This document shows, piece by piece, positions 43,278 through 55,715 of a stretch of 64,000 bases of DNA. The DNA lies in assembly GCA_021432605.1 (NCBI GenBank), contig MU271148.1, forward strand, positions 379,362 to 443,361. The letters run 5' to 3'. The stretch comes from Coniochaeta sp. PMI_546 (Eukaryota > Ascomycota > Sordariomycetes > Coniochaetales > Coniochaetaceae). The notes under the pieces are model-generated. The model was not told where the DNA came from. It saw only the letters and a list, made by a program, of their open reading frames with translations, and did not search any database. Positions within the stretch are counted from its first letter, which is position 1. Each line of letters opens with the position of its first letter. The position numbers and the translations under genes are program-made.

Positions 43278-44651
43278 TATAGATGAGGTTGCTTTATATC
43301 GGATTATAAACCTGGCATGCCAAGAAGTCTTATAGAGTGTTTAGAATTCCTTCGAGTTTATAAGTGGTCACGGTTGTGACAATGGGATTCGAACTGCCGG
43401 GTTCAGTCATCGTCACGACGAAGTGGTGACGTAACGAGGGGTTTCTGCCCATGATCATCACCGACTACGAGTACTGTTGAGATCGCTATTTAGCTCTCCC
43501 GTCAAAGCAGCCATATCTTCCATAGCTGTTAATGCCATCCGACATTTTCAACCTATAGAAAGTCTTGGCATGGAGTCGAGATAACGGTAATGCGGCTCTT
43601 TGCATCCGAGTAATGAAGTTCGACCGGGTGTTCCCATCATCTCCACCCAGGCGGACACACTCTTCGATGATGAATGACGTACCTCACTCTTTGACGACGT
43701 TTTACGCCTTACCTGCCGTCCGCGGTGTGCATGATCATTTCACCGAGCTGATTCACCTTTGAACCGTGACTTGCATGGCGACACCGCACGACAGATAATC
43801 GACCTGGGCGGCGCGCCACAAAAGCAAGGGTTTAACCCGGTCAGCCCTGGATAGGGCTTCAAACGTTGTCGTCACGTAATATCTCTCTCTTCCTCATGGC
43901 AATCCCAGCCCAGGGTTTCCATGGAGTGCCCCAGGCTCCAGGCTCCAGGCTCAGCCACCACCAAAAAGCTGCAGACCAAACCGGTGTGAAGCAAAATAGG
44001 GCTGCAATCATGTCCAAACCCTCCAGTTGTGCATGTCACGTCGGTTAAAGTGATCGCAGGGTTACAGCGTACCGACATGGTGGCGTCCAATGGCGCCGCG
44101 AGGAGCAAATACCATGCCTCCCTCCTCCCGTGATTTTGCGGGGGAATGGCTCCATAGTGCGTGCCGTCGCGAGGCTCGGGGGCGTCACCGGGGCGTCCCT
44201 GCTCGACAACCTGGAGTGATCTTGGCGGTGGAATACGAAAACTGTTCCCTGGGCTGTCAGGTGCTGTGGGCGGCCTACATGGATGGGTCCAGCCCCCTTT
44301 GCGGTTCGGACAAGGCTGCGGATATTGGGCATGTTCGAGCAGTTTGTGTACCGTCTTTAAAAGGCCGGACGATCTCCCGTATGGATAGAGCAGCAATCGG
44401 TCCGTGAGGAGTTGCGGCACGCCCTGCGAAAATGAGACTCTGACGTCGTGTAATCACCAGTCTCACCGAGAAGTGACCGGTACCAGTTGCTACAGGTGTA
44501 AGTACATCATTGCTAGAGTAAGGCCGGATCTCGACGTTGGACATGTCTTGCTTGACGGCGTCAAACGTTGTACAATAAAAGATATATGGTGGAGAAATAC
44601 CAGTCGCACTGACAATCATGCTGGCAAGCAGACAGTCTCACATCAACAACC
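43278..44651. other. Intergenic; short tandem repeat
   Basis: Three tandem copies of CCAGGCT at 43931-43951. No gene recognised; frames on both strands here look like noise. Confidence 0.5.
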
Positions 44652-46589
44652 ATGGGTCACACACACTCAAGACCACCAGTCGCGAAGGCTCGAACGCATA
44701 CTCACGTCCTGACCGTTCTGTTCATATCCTCAACATGTATACTAGCAGCATGTCCACCAGAACCCATATTCCTCCCTCTAGACAACTGCACCATCAACCT
44801 TCCAAACCAGCCCACCATCCACTCGTGGGGAGCTCCCATCTCCGTCAGCTCATCCGAGTCCTCGAGCACGCTCCAGTACCTATGCGGCGTCCCTAGCACC
44901 GTCACAAACACCACATTCTACACTACCTCCCTCCTGTGCTCAGACGACAACATCCGCAGCCAGAATCTTACATACGCCATATGTCTCAGTCGCCGCGGCG
45001 GGGTTCTCAGCGTCGACTCCTCAGGCCAGCCGGCCGGCTCAGACGTGCTGCAGACAACCAGCACATCGGGTTTCAATACCTCGGACGGTGGCTGGGCGAC
45101 CATAATGAAACCCGACGACCCTTTCCCGGCCGCCGTCCTTGCCACTCTCCACCTCCACGGGCGCGACAGCATCACCATGACCGCGGGCTTGATCGAGAAA
45201 GGAAACAACCACACAACCACCCACGTGTCCCTCGGCGACCGCAGCGTGCTCCTGTCCTCTCTCTTGTCGGCAGGACGGATCGCAGCGCGCTCCTTCGGAT
45301 TCGACGCGGGGAGCCAGTCATACTTTGCCCCACGGGCCGGCGGTCTGGTGCTGGGCGGCTGGGACGACGGGGCACGGGCTGGGACGGAGGTGCATTTCGA
45401 CATGGCCGAGTACAAGGAGAACCACCAGCTGAATGGCAAGAGGACGTGTCCCTTGCAAGTGACCATCGCGAGCATGGTGCTACGGCCCGCAGGCGGCGAC
45501 GGAACCACCGACTACAACCTCGGCATCGAGCCCGCGCACCCCCAGCAGGCCTGTCTGGAGATGTACGACAACTACCCGCGGTTGCCGAGCGGAGTGATCG
45601 GCAAGATCAAGGACGGATTTGCAGCCTTCACCGGCTCGACCGAGCAGCCGATCAGGTACACGGCCTCGAGTCCCACAGCCCCGCTGTCGAGCGACGCACT
45701 GCTACGGCAGCTGGAAGAGATATACATCCCCGAACCGGGACTGATATACCCGTCCAATAATCTCACCAGCAGGTTCAACGGGAGCCTCGTCATCATGCTC
45801 GCCAACAACAACTTCACCGTCGAGATCCCCGTCGAGGAGCTGTACAACCCAGTCCGCGGCATAGCGCGCGACGGGACGCGGGTGGTGAACGGCAACTTCA
45901 CGGAGCTGGCCGTCTACCAGGACCCGGCCCCGGAGGACGCCGCGGTGCTGAGCAAGGTCTTCCTCAGCCGCGCTTATCTGTACGTCGACTACGACAAGGG
46001 CGAGTTCACGCTGACCCAGTCCGCGAGCTCCGGGAGGACGATCCTGGTCGGTACCGGGGACGACGGTGGTGCCTCGTCGTGCGGGGCCGGGGGCAGCGGC
46101 TGGAGCCGGGTGACGATCGCGCTCGTGGCTGTTGTCGTGGCCTTAGGGCTGGCTCTGCTGGGCGTCCTGGCGTGCTGGGTGACCAGGAAACGCCGGTCGG
46201 GCGGGACGGTCGCCTGGCCGTCGTGGTTGTGGCGGCGACGCAATGTCCACGAGGAACCCGCGGGGGTTACTAACGGCGGGCCGACGGAAGACTACCCCGA
46301 GGTAGTCCACCTAGCTTCGGTGACGAAACCGACGTCGGCCTCTGAGAGAAATCGGGGGTTTTCCGCAGACATCACACCCGTTTCCAGTGAACCAACGGTC
46401 CCACCTCATACAGCGGTCCAGCAACGGTCGCTGTCCAAAGACACCGGAGATTCAAGGTTCCGGGAACGGATAGGGTCGGTAGAGGTGCCGGGAACCTCCC
46501 CTCTGGACCCGCCTTTCACAGCGGAGGGCCGGAAGCCTGAGCTTGACGGCCGAGAGAGGCCGCTATGGGTGGACAGTCCCAGGGCATAA
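44652..46589 (+). CDS. Membrane-anchored pepsin-fold-like (A1-type) protein, probably non-catalytic
   Basis: A single exon of 645 aa. A signal-type hydrophobic segment lies at about 19-36 (LTVLFISSTCILAACPP), a glycosylated ectodomain to about 485, one membrane helix at about 486-510 (VTIALVAVVVALGLALLGVLACWV region), then a WRRR-containing Ser/Pro-rich cytoplasmic tail. Aspartic-protease-like landmarks are GGLVLGGWDDGARAG, equivalent to the GSLxFGGYD strand of fungal A1 proteases, and SRAYLYVDYDKGEFTLTQ, equivalent to their C-terminal strand. I find no DTG/DSG catalytic motif in the expected places (LSVDSSGQ is the nearest), so it is likely a pseudo-protease or uses the fold for binding. The assignment rests on a few strands only. 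Confidence 0.65.
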   Translation: MGHTHSRPPVAKARTHTHVLTVLFISSTCILAACPPEPIFLPLDNCTINLPNQPTIHSWGAPISVSSSESSSTLQYLCGVPSTVTNTTFYTTSLLCSDDNIRSQNLTYAICLSRRGGVLSVDSSGQPAGSDVLQTTSTSGFNTSDGGWATIMKPDDPFPAAVLATLHLHGRDSITMTAGLIEKGNNHTTTHVSLGDRSVLLSSLLSAGRIAARSFGFDAGSQSYFAPRAGGLVLGGWDDGARAGTEVHFDMAEYKENHQLNGKRTCPLQVTIASMVLRPAGGDGTTDYNLGIEPAHPQQACLEMYDNYPRLPSGVIGKIKDGFAAFTGSTEQPIRYTASSPTAPLSSDALLRQLEEIYIPEPGLIYPSNNLTSRFNGSLVIMLANNNFTVEIPVEELYNPVRGIARDGTRVVNGNFTELAVYQDPAPEDAAVLSKVFLSRAYLYVDYDKGEFTLTQSASSGRTILVGTGDDGGASSCGAGGSGWSRVTIALVAVVVALGLALLGVLACWVTRKRRSGGTVAWPSWLWRRRNVHEEPAGVTNGGPTEDYPEVVHLASVTKPTSASERNRGFSADITPVSSEPTVPPHTAVQQRSLSKDTGDSRFRERIGSVEVPGTSPLDPPFTAEGRKPELDGRERPLWVDSPRA

Positions 46590-47205
46590 GAGTTGGTCGA
46601 CATGCCTCCGGGTCCATCGTCTCCAAACGCACAGGGCAATCCGATGGAGAGGTTGAGAACGGGCTCGGCGTCAACTTCGGCTGAGGGTGATCCGCTGCAT
46701 GTGAGGCGGACAAACCGAAGTCTGAGCGGTGGAGGGTTTGTATGATCGGAAGGAGATAGGTCAATCTACACTGGCGTTCCTGGGACATAGCTGCTTATGG
46801 TCATGTTAAAGAAATGAAGCCAGTGGAAGCAAACATGATATCTTTTGTAAAGTATCGGGGTATCTATCTGGTGTATGACATGCGTGGAACCTTGAAAAGA
46901 CCATCAGTCATAAGTCAAATTACGCAGCAGACCAGAATGCACGGGCAGGCTGTGAGATGCATACCTCAGTATCCATGACTGCCACGAGGCCGGTCCCTGG
47001 CCGTTCTGCATATCTTAAACATCGTCCGAGAGGGCCATGCGCTTGATACGAGACTCGCTGTACCTTCGTGGAGCAGTCTCTGGTGTGTATCCTGCGCCTG
47101 TTGCACATCAGAGCAGCTCCAAGTCAGGAGGCAATCTTGGAGGCTCCGGCTAGTTGTCACACAAAGCTATCCAAGTGCCATGCGCAATAGTAGTGTCTCT
47201 CATCC
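46590..47205. other. Convergent 3' region, nothing recognised
   Basis: Between the pepsin-fold-like gene and LIS1; no features seen. Confidence 0.5.
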
Positions 47206-48743
47206 TCAGTTAGCAAACACCCTGACAGAGGTATCCACGGAGCCCGTCGCGAGAACACATCGTATTTGGACCTCTGGACCCGCGGCCGCTCCCTTCTTAG
47301 GTGTGCCGTTCGTGTCGCCTCCATTCTGCCCCGACGCTCCAGTGCCGTTTGCTGTCGGATCATTCTTGATGATACTCGGCGCCCATCGTATACAACTGAC
47401 GAAATGTCCGTGTGCGTCGCTAAGTGTCTTGACACACTTCCCTTCTTGACTCAGATCCCAGCAGCGGAGACTGTAGTCGTCCGCTACTGACAGGAGGTAT
47501 TTCCCACCGGGATGGAAGACCAGGCCCCTGACCCAGTTGTCGTGGCCCACCAACGTCTTGATGCAGTTGCCTCGGCCGTCCCATAGCTTGATAAGCTTGT
47601 CACGAGATCCGGTAGCCATGAACTCGGCTGGACTGGACGCAGGAGGCGGCTTCTTGAGCCCGGCCAAGGGTGCGAGGTACTGGTATGTCGAGGGTGGTGC
47701 GATGATGCAGCACTCGATTGTATGCTCGTGACCGAACAGCGTGACCTTGGTCTCGGGCGTCGAGAGCGAGATATCCCATAACCGAGCTGATTGATCGACA
47801 CCAGCTGATAGGAGGAAGCGGCCATCCAACGAGGGGCAGACATCTCGCACCCAGTCGGCATGGCCGCGCAGCGTCTTGACGCAATAACCAGTACTCACGT
47901 CCCATATCCTGAGGGTCTTGTCGCGGCTGGCACTGACGAGGAGGTTGCCGGAGGAGGGGGCGCCCGCCGCTCCAGAGGGGATAAACCGAACTGCGCTGAC
48001 ACTGTGGTCGTGGCCAGGTAGTGTGCGAATATTCTTGTACTCATCAGCAGGATCCCACAGCTTGATCGTGAGATCTGAGCTGCAAGAGGCTAGTAATGTT
48101 CCGCCACGTGGGCCGCCAAAGTCCAAATCCAGCACGGCCTTCGTGTGGCCCTTTATGGTCCGTTCCAGCTCGCCTAGTTCCCAATCCCAGATTTTTATCG
48201 TACAGTCCTCGGAGCCGGAAGCTAGAGATGAGAAGATAGGATGAAAGGCCACTGACGTGACTGCGTTTCGATGTGATTGTAAGTTATGCCGCGCTGGTGA
48301 CCGGGGCAGCCACGACACTGGGTCCTGGTTTCGTTTTGATAGAGACGTCGGCGTCGCATTGTCGATCTCTGACTGCAACGTCGCGTTTCGGGACTCTAAG
48401 TCCATTATCTGCAGGTAGAACGGTTAGAGCTGCCCTATGGTCGAGGAGGCACGAGGGCAAACCTTTTTCTGTAACCGCACGACACTCGTCCACTTCTTCT
48501 CGAGGAGACCTTCGTATTTCTTTGCTGTGTTCGCGTCGAAGACATCTTCGCCGAGGCCAACGTCTGCGCGCAGTGCCGCCGCCGCATTTGAGAGATTGTT
48601 CGCCGAGAGATAAGCTATTATGGACTTGTGTCTGCGTCTCTCGTCAGTGATCCACTCAGGGACGAGGCCGCCGGTGCAGCGACGAGGTTATAGGAGGCGT
48701 CATACAGCTCTTCAGCCTGCCGGGTCGTCAATATCTGGGTCAT
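47206..48743 (-). CDS. PAC1: Nuclear distribution protein PAC1/LIS1 (dynein regulator)
   Basis: Model complement(join(47206..48408, 48463..48631, 48706..48743)), 469 aa. LIS1 binds the dynein motor domain and works with NudE and dynactin in nuclear migration and spindle positioning. Exon 1 ([13 protein letters not shown]) and exon 2 ([20 protein letters not shown]) form the LisH dimerisation motif; a coiled coil ([21 protein letters not shown]) precedes seven WD40 repeats starting near 105 ([86 protein letters not shown]). Introns are 74 bp (GTATGA...GCAG) and 54 bp (GTTTGC...CTAAC...TGCAG). An alternative ATG six codons upstream (48761) would add MAISGT. A Gly/Asn-rich insert sits in the last blade. 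Confidence 0.95.
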
Positions 48744-50313
48744 TGTTCCGGATATGGCCATTCCTCAGCAGATGCGATCATTCGAGGGGTGTGGCGGCAC
48801 CTAGTGGCCGTATGACGGGTGTCGTCGAACAGCAGACAAGCGAGGAGGGATGGCTGTGGGAGAGCAGCTGAGATTGAACACACACAACTGCTCAAGAGCT
48901 GGCGGAAGAAGAGGCTGATCAAGAAGGCGGAAGACTGGATGTGTGCCGAACACGGGGCTGTGACTACTTTGTTCGATCGAAGCAAACGCGGACTGGCGGT
49001 GGGGAGCCGCAGGTATTTTGAGCTATCGTTGAAAGCGTTTCGTGGTGATTGTGATGACGCAGGATTTATGCCAAGTAGGCAAAGAGCTCCAGGCCGCGCT
49101 GTTTCACAGTAACGGTCACTTCACCTAAGCCAGGACACGATAGCCAATTGGTAGAAGCCGGAAGTTTTGGCCTTTGAGCAATCGACGACAAGGTACACTA
49201 CAAGACAGCCTGGGCGGGACAGCAAAGCAATGCAACGCCGCTTTGATCGCACTAAGGAAAAGGAACAGGTGTGTTGATGCTTTGGCAGCTGCCAGGTTGC
49301 GGAGGCGGGACCTGGCATGTGTTTTGCTGTTGCTTGGGCAGTGTTTGGCGGTTCTGATGTCACGGCAGGTTCCCCCAGCAATGGCTTCCCACAGGCAATG
49401 GCGCCCGTTCTGGACACTCTGATTGGGCAGCAACACTCACTACAGCGAATGAGGGGCAAGGAACTATCTGCAATGTTTCGTTAGGGCGTCGACGGGTACT
49501 CACACAAATCTGCAGCATAAAAGTTAAATGCAATGTAAATATTTGCTTCTTTAAACAGCAGTTTGTATATTGATCTCAATCTACGGTATAATCCTCCTAT
49601 CTGAGGATCACCTGGAACTCGAGACTGCAATCGGTTGAAGATACTATATGGTAGAAAGTTACCTTTACTGTCACCTGACACTTGTCTCCATTTGCTAGTA
49701 CGTAGTGCCCCACGAAGGGGGTCCCCCCTGTCCCTTCCCTCGCAAATCTATAGCCCCATTGACCCTATCCCTGTCCCGCCAACCAAAGAAACTTGGGCGG
49801 AAAGAGCAAACGACCACCATTGTCAACAATCAGCTGTCGCACTTGCCGATTCCACAGCTTTCGCGACAACCCTCACGACCACAACCAAAGAAAGAAGTCG
49901 CAACTCGTCACTTCACCATCACCGAAACGGCATCATCGCGCGAGAATCGACGCGCAATCTACGCCAGCGAAACAGGGAACTTCTAGATTGGGTAGCCCGC
50001 CAAAACATCTCGTAGAAGAGCTGCGACATTTGCTGGGACTTGGAACTCCTGTATGTCTCCCTCCCCTACTGTCGATATCACAGATGGACACCTCGCAGCG
50101 TCGCTCTTCCTCAGCCCTCCTCTCTGTGTGGCCACCTGTCCCTGTGTCGACATGCGCGCCATCAGAAGATGTTCGTCAGTACAGAAACTGATCAACAAAG
50201 TGACACATCTAGGACAGTCCGACGAGTCCTCTAACGACGCGACAACCACTGCGAGAGCTGCGTCGACATCGGCATCCGTACCTAGACTTAGCGTCAACGT
50301 CAACTGCTTCAAG
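48744..50313. promoter_or_regulatory. Divergent promoter region of PAC1 and the Stu2-like gene
   Basis: 1.57 kb between the start codons. The part nearest the Stu2-like gene contains many CAACC/CAAC words and A/C-rich sequence typical of fungal leaders, with several short upstream ATGs. No RNA gene seen. Confidence 0.45.
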
Positions 50314-53251
50314 ATGGCGGAAGAAGAGGACTTCAGCTCCCTGCCACTAACAGACCGTTGGGTGCACAAGGTAGGCCAGCTTGCTCGCCCTCTCAGCCGG
50401 CTTGTCGATCGTCGCATAATGGCTGCTAACGGACTTCCATCATCGCGCTGCAGGTCTGGAAAGTTCGCAAGGCAGCATACGAGGAGGCTGCAAAGTTATT
50501 CCAGGCTACGCCCGACGATCGCGATCCCGCTTTTCGCCCATTTGTCCAGGACCCGAGCTTATGGAAAGGGGCTGTCGCAGATTCGAATGTTGCCGCACAA
50601 CAAGATGGTCTAGCAGCGTTATGCGCCTTTCTGAAATTCGGCCCCAAGGAGGGTGCCGTGCGGTCGCGGCCGCACGCGATCACCGCTATCGTTGAGAAGG
50701 GCCTCTCCTCGACAAGAGCAGCCACGAAGGCGTCCGCACTCGAAGCCCTCCTTCTATTCGTCGAGCTAGATGTGCCCGGCCCCGTCATCGAGGACATTCT
50801 TCCGGCCCTATCGAACAAGCAACCAAAAGTCGTGGCGGCCTCGCTTGCTGCTCTTACACAGATTTTCCATAACTACGGCTGCAAGACAGCAGATCCTAAA
50901 CCGGTCCTCAAGATTCTGCCGAAAGTCTTCGGACACGCGGACAAGAATGTCCGAGCCGAGGCAACTAACTTGACAGTCGAGTTCTACAGATGGCTCCGCG
51001 AAGCTATGAAGCCAATGTTCTGGAATGACCTAAAGCCAACTCAGCAGACTGATCTTGAGGCGCAGTTTGAGAAGGTCAAAGCAGAACCGCCACCGAAGCA
51101 AGAGCGGTTACTTCGGTCTCAACAAGCCGCCAAGGCCCGGGCCCCAGCAGCAGGCGCGGGAGACTTCGAGGAGGAGGGAGAGGAGGCTGAGGAACCGGCA
51201 GAGGTCGATGCGTTCGACCTTGCAGAACCTCAAGAGGTCCTAAGCAAAATTCCTGCCGACTTCTACGAGAACCTAGCGTCCTCAAAGTGGAAGGAAAGGA
51301 AAGAGGCACTCGAGGCTCTGTTCCCCTTGCTCAACGTGCCCAGAATCAAGGATGGCGATTTCCACGAGCTGAACAGAACCTTTGCCAAGTGTATGAAGGA
51401 CGCCAACATCATGGTTGTCACACTCGCGGCGCAGTGTATAGAGGTCCTCGCAAAGGGCCTGCGGAAGAGCTACGGCAAGTACCGAGCAACTGTCATGCAG
51501 CCGATCATGGAAAGATTGAAGGAAAAGAAGCAAACTGTCTCGGACGCGCTCAGCGCTGCGCTAGATGCAGTGTTCCTCTCGACGAACCTCACAGACTGCA
51601 TGGAAGACATCATTACGCACCTGTCGCATAAAAACCCTCAGATCAAGGAAGGAACTATGAAATTTCTTATTCGATGTTTGAGGACTACCAGGGAGGTCCC
51701 CAGCAAGGATGAAATAGCAAAGATTGTCGAATCGGGCAAAAAGCTGCTATCTGAGTCGAGCGAGGTGCTTCGGTCTGGTGGTGCCGAAGTCCTAGGGACT
51801 GTCATGAAGATCATTGGCGAGCGGGCGATGAACCCGCACATGGAGGGCCTGGACGATATTCGAAAGACCAGGATCAAGGAGTTCTGTGAGGCAGCAGAGG
51901 TCAAGGCCAAGGACAAGCCTAAACCACCGCCGCCGGCAGCTCGTGCTCCGCCAGGAGGACCAGGAGGCCCGAAGAAGGTGGTGGGGAAGAAGGCACCTAT
52001 AGGGACGAAGAAGCCAGCTCCCGCGGCTGCCGCACCGCCGCCAGCAGCGGAGCCTCTTGCACCCCAACCGACGTCCCGAGCCGCACCAGGAGCGAAGTTG
52101 GGCGTGCCAAAGCCTTCCGGTATTGGTGGTCTGAAGGCTCCTCAAAAGCGGGCTCTGCCCGGCCCGTCTGGCATATCCTCGCCTCGCAAGGCACCAGCTG
52201 CAGCTCCTATATACGACGACGACGACGAATTCCCGGCATCGCCGCCCCCACAACCTAAACCACGCATCGGCCTTGGGAGGGGCGGGTTAACCGGCCGGAC
52301 ATTAACGGCAAAGCCTTCTTCGGCACCGGCCCCAGTTGCGCACCCGCAGTCCCCGACGCCGTCCTCCGGACTAACAGCTCTCGAACGTGCGGAACTCGAG
52401 GAGCTTCGGGCTGCCAACGACATGCTACGCAAGCAGGTCGAAGACGCCAGGCACGACAGGTCCAAGCTCCTATCCGAGATCCAAGAACTCAAGAACCAGA
52501 ACGCAGGCCTCATCGAGGACCACACACGCGACGTGCTGTCCATCAAGGCCAAGGAAACCCAGCTAGTGCGCGCCCGAAGCGACGCGGAAGCCGCAGAGCA
52601 GACGAACGAACGCCTCCGGCGCGAGCTCGAGCGTCTTAAGCGGGCGCTCAGCAAGGCCGAGTCGGTCGGCGCCAACGGCGGACCGGGCAGCCCGAGCAGC
52701 CCGAGCGTGGGCCACGGCATGATGAGCCCGACGCACGACGATGCCGGCATATACCGCGACGGCGGCGGCGGGTTCCCTGCCGCTGCTAACCGCAATCGCA
52801 TGAGCTTTGCTAGCACCCTCAGCGAGGAGAAGGAGAACGGCGACAGCTCTGCCTCGTATCCGAGGAATAAGCTCAGTCCCGAGATGAGGTACGCCGGTAG
52901 TGCGGCTAGCAGCGGACGCGGAAGCCCGGCCAGGGGGTTCAGGAGAGACGTCGGTGGCTCGGAGGATGTCAATGGCCGTGCGGATGCGCCTGCGGCTTAC
53001 GGCTACGGCAGCCATGGTGCGGACAGGGCCGGCAGCAGGGCAGGCAGCAGGATGGACAACGGCGCGGCCAGCGGGTCCGGGTCTAACTCCGGCAGCGGCG
53101 TGGAGAGCTGGAAGCGTGCGGCTGAGGTGACCAGTCAGCTGAAGGCGCGTATCGAGCAGATGAAGGTGAGTCAAACCACAACCGAAAACGTGTGCGTGGT
53201 ATTTGGGAGCTAACAAGGTCACAGGCGAAACAAGGCCTTTCACGGCCCTAG
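50314..53251 (+). CDS. STU2: XMAP215/Dis1 family TOG-domain microtubule polymerase (Stu2/Alp14-like)
   Basis: Model join(50314..50370, 50454..53165, 53225..53251), 931 aa. The protein binds tubulin and promotes plus-end growth and kinetochore attachment. TOG1 covers about 8-245 (TDRWVHKVWKVRKAAYEEA, NKQPKVVAASLAALTQIF) and TOG2 about 268-500 (SKWKERKEALEALFPLL, KNPQIKEGTMKFLIRCL); a basic Pro/Ala-rich linker for lattice binding follows; a coiled coil spans roughly 658-755 (LERAELEELRAANDMLRKQV), probably for dimerisation; the tail is Ser/Gly-rich. The last exon is tiny (9 codons incl. stop) and ends MKAKQGLSRP, the conserved C-terminal peptide of fungal homologues; it was found through the GTGAGT donor, GCTAAC and CACAG, 59 bp apart. 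Two TOG domains with a coiled coil is the yeast Stu2/Alp14 architecture. Confidence 0.93.
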
Positions 53252-54725
53252 CGGGGCGTATTGGGCAGGTTGAAGGGGTCATGAGATGGGTATTTGGCTA
53301 ATGGTCTAATGGATTACTACTGCTTTGGACTCGTGCCGTTGACGACGACATTGTGTTGCATTTTCTTGGCGCAGGATATTGATGCATACCCCCACTATTC
53401 TTACCCTTTATGTTGGCCTTCATTGACTAATGAAGGTCTGGTTAGAGTTGTGATATTCACAGTTCTTGTTTCGTGGCACAGAGTAGCGGGATACGGTCGC
53501 CTGGAAGGGGGTTTTGGGGTATATACGGATACGATGCCTTTGGGCTCCTGTCGAGCGTAATGATAAAGACATTGTCAAGTGAAGTCAAGCAAGCCAATAC
53601 CTTGTCTATCTCTGGAAGCGATAGGGGCCAGGGCAAGTGTTAGTGGATATGCTCTTGCGTTGTATGCATATCAGGAATGTCTCTTGAGACCTGCGTCAAA
53701 CGATAGCAGAGAGTCGATCACTGAGCTACGGAAGACTGGCTACTCGCGAGTGCTGGCTCTCAGAAAGGGGGCCCAGGGCGTTCACAAACTGTCCGTCAAA
53801 ACAGGCAACTCTCCTCGGGGTATCCAGAGATCAGAGCTATGATGCAGTCGATGAGTTTTGCTGAAAACACAGGATGGGAACAAGATGAATCAAGGGTGGG
53901 CACGCCGAGGTAAGGCTAGTGAGTCCATGATGTTTTCAGTAGAGTGATCTCTTACAAGTATACGCTAGAATGAGTGTGCTCTGTCGTTTGACAGGGAAAG
54001 GGAGAATATCTCGATTGTATGTGGAGGAAGAACGTAGACGCATACATAGGCAGTCCATAAGATGTCAAGGCGAAGCGCTGCGAAGATACTGCATTGAGGC
54101 GTTTCACGGGTAGGTCGCTACCCCAGCTGTACACAGGCGCTACACCACCATCTTGAGAAACTGATTCGCAGAGCAGTCCACTTCGAGGCAAGATTCCTGA
54201 GTCGTAGTCGTGGGCGGAACTTTGCTTGAAAATGACGCGATTTTGGGAACGTACCACAACAATCTCGAGCTTGTGATCATCAAAAGTATGTGTCGTATTT
54301 TGTGGAATATACCTTCTCCTCCATGCTAGCTTGCAATCGTCTAAGCTTACAGTTGTCAAGCTTACTGGTTTTGTTCAACCTATGTCACTCGGCTGATTTT
54401 GGGATAATTGCAATTTCTACTCCCATCTCTCATTGCCGCCTAAATACGTGCAAGATCAAGACAATATATGTGAGCATCGTCAAGTACGGGACACTCAACA
54501 GATAGTAATTGGCCAAGAGCCCCCAAGTCGCGTACCTTCTTGGCGCATGATATATACGGTCGAGTATGAATAATGGATATATGACAGGCCTGTCCCTACC
54601 AAATAACATTCATTTTCATGCTCTCTTGCTGTAAGATTCCAAGTAAGTCCTGATACTACTGGTAATTAGCAGGAGAATTCGATCGCCTGTGATCACTCCT
54701 CGAGTCCTCGATTACAGTCGACGAA
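53252..54725. other. Intergenic, nothing recognised
   Basis: No coding or RNA signal recognised. A TATATAC word lies about 180 bp before the next ATG. Confidence 0.5.
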
Positions 54726-55091
54726 ATGCGCACTCTCATCCGTCATGCGCCCTTTCTAAGTCTGGCCCTCGCAATTGCCATTGTTGCCGCTGAGGGACCA
54801 TGTGACGCCTGGAGCGACGACTGCAGGGAGATGGAGCAGGCCAACACCTGCCTGGCGGCTTTCATCACTAGGAGCTCCAAGGCTGACATCCTTCGATGTG
54901 TTAGTCCGGACGAAGCGACAGCGACCAGGATAGTGCGTGACTTCTATTATTGTTTTGAGGACATTGAGGATTAGCGACTTAGTGCTGATACCGATATGCA
55001 GTTTTGCTCATGCTACGGATGTAGCGAACCCGTCGTCCAGCGCTTTGCGGTTACCAACATTACGTGCCCTGCTGTCAATGCTACGAACTAG
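54726..55091 (+). CDS. Small secreted cysteine-rich protein (8 Cys), effector-like
   Basis: Model join(54726..54932, 55002..55091), 98 aa. The first 22 residues are a clear signal peptide (MRTLIRHAPFLSLALAIAIVAA) with cleavage before EGPC. The 69-bp intron (GTGCGT...CTGAT...TGCAG) is supported because its removal joins an open exon to FCSCYGCSEPVVQRF and NITCPAVNATN, adding four Cys and a natural stop; reading through gives a premature end at 54974. The mature ~76-residue chain has eight Cys (GPC, DDC, NTC, LRC, FC, SC, GC, TC), suited to four disulphides, plus two N-glycosylation sequons. No family recognised. Isolated between long gene-poor spacers, as such lineage-specific genes often are. 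Whether it acts in competition, host interaction or cell wall is unknown. Confidence 0.65.
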
Positions 55092-55715
55092 ACTTACGAA
55101 AACTTCGAGTAACGGGGATACAGACACGGTATAAATAGACTTTCACGGAAATGGAGGTGTTTATCTGGTCCAGATGTGGATTAAACAGAAGTTTTCGATC
55201 TCTTCACGGAGACACGCGATACATATGGGACCATAAGTAAAGACGCAGCAAAAGAACTAGGGTATAAGTACGGAAGTTCCCAATCATGGGAGCATATCAA
55301 GAGCAGCGAGAAAGTGAATGATGACAATACAAACGACCTAAAGTGTCCGCCAGCGGTTCATTTCAGATTGCTGACCCCAGATTTAGATAATGTGAGGCAT
55401 GCCAGGCAGTTGATACAGAGGGACTATCGTTGTCTTCGGGACCGAGAACGGCGCCGGGCCACGATGCTGATGTATTCATGATGACACGAAAGAGAATGAC
55501 AAGGTTGTGCCATGAAGGCTAACATACAATTTACGGACAAAGTCCCGATGGATATTATCAAGGCTAAAAACATTAGGTGTATTCGTGTACAGGAATGTGG
55601 GCGCCTCAACTCCATTTTACAATAAAACGTTAAACCCCTGTCCAACTTTTCATCCTCCAGTACCGAATCCGGGTATGTACGTCTACACTATACGAATTAC
55701 ACATCATCCGTAAGC
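55092..55715. other. Intergenic, nothing recognised
   Basis: Between the small secreted protein and the aquaporin 3' end; no features seen. Confidence 0.5.
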
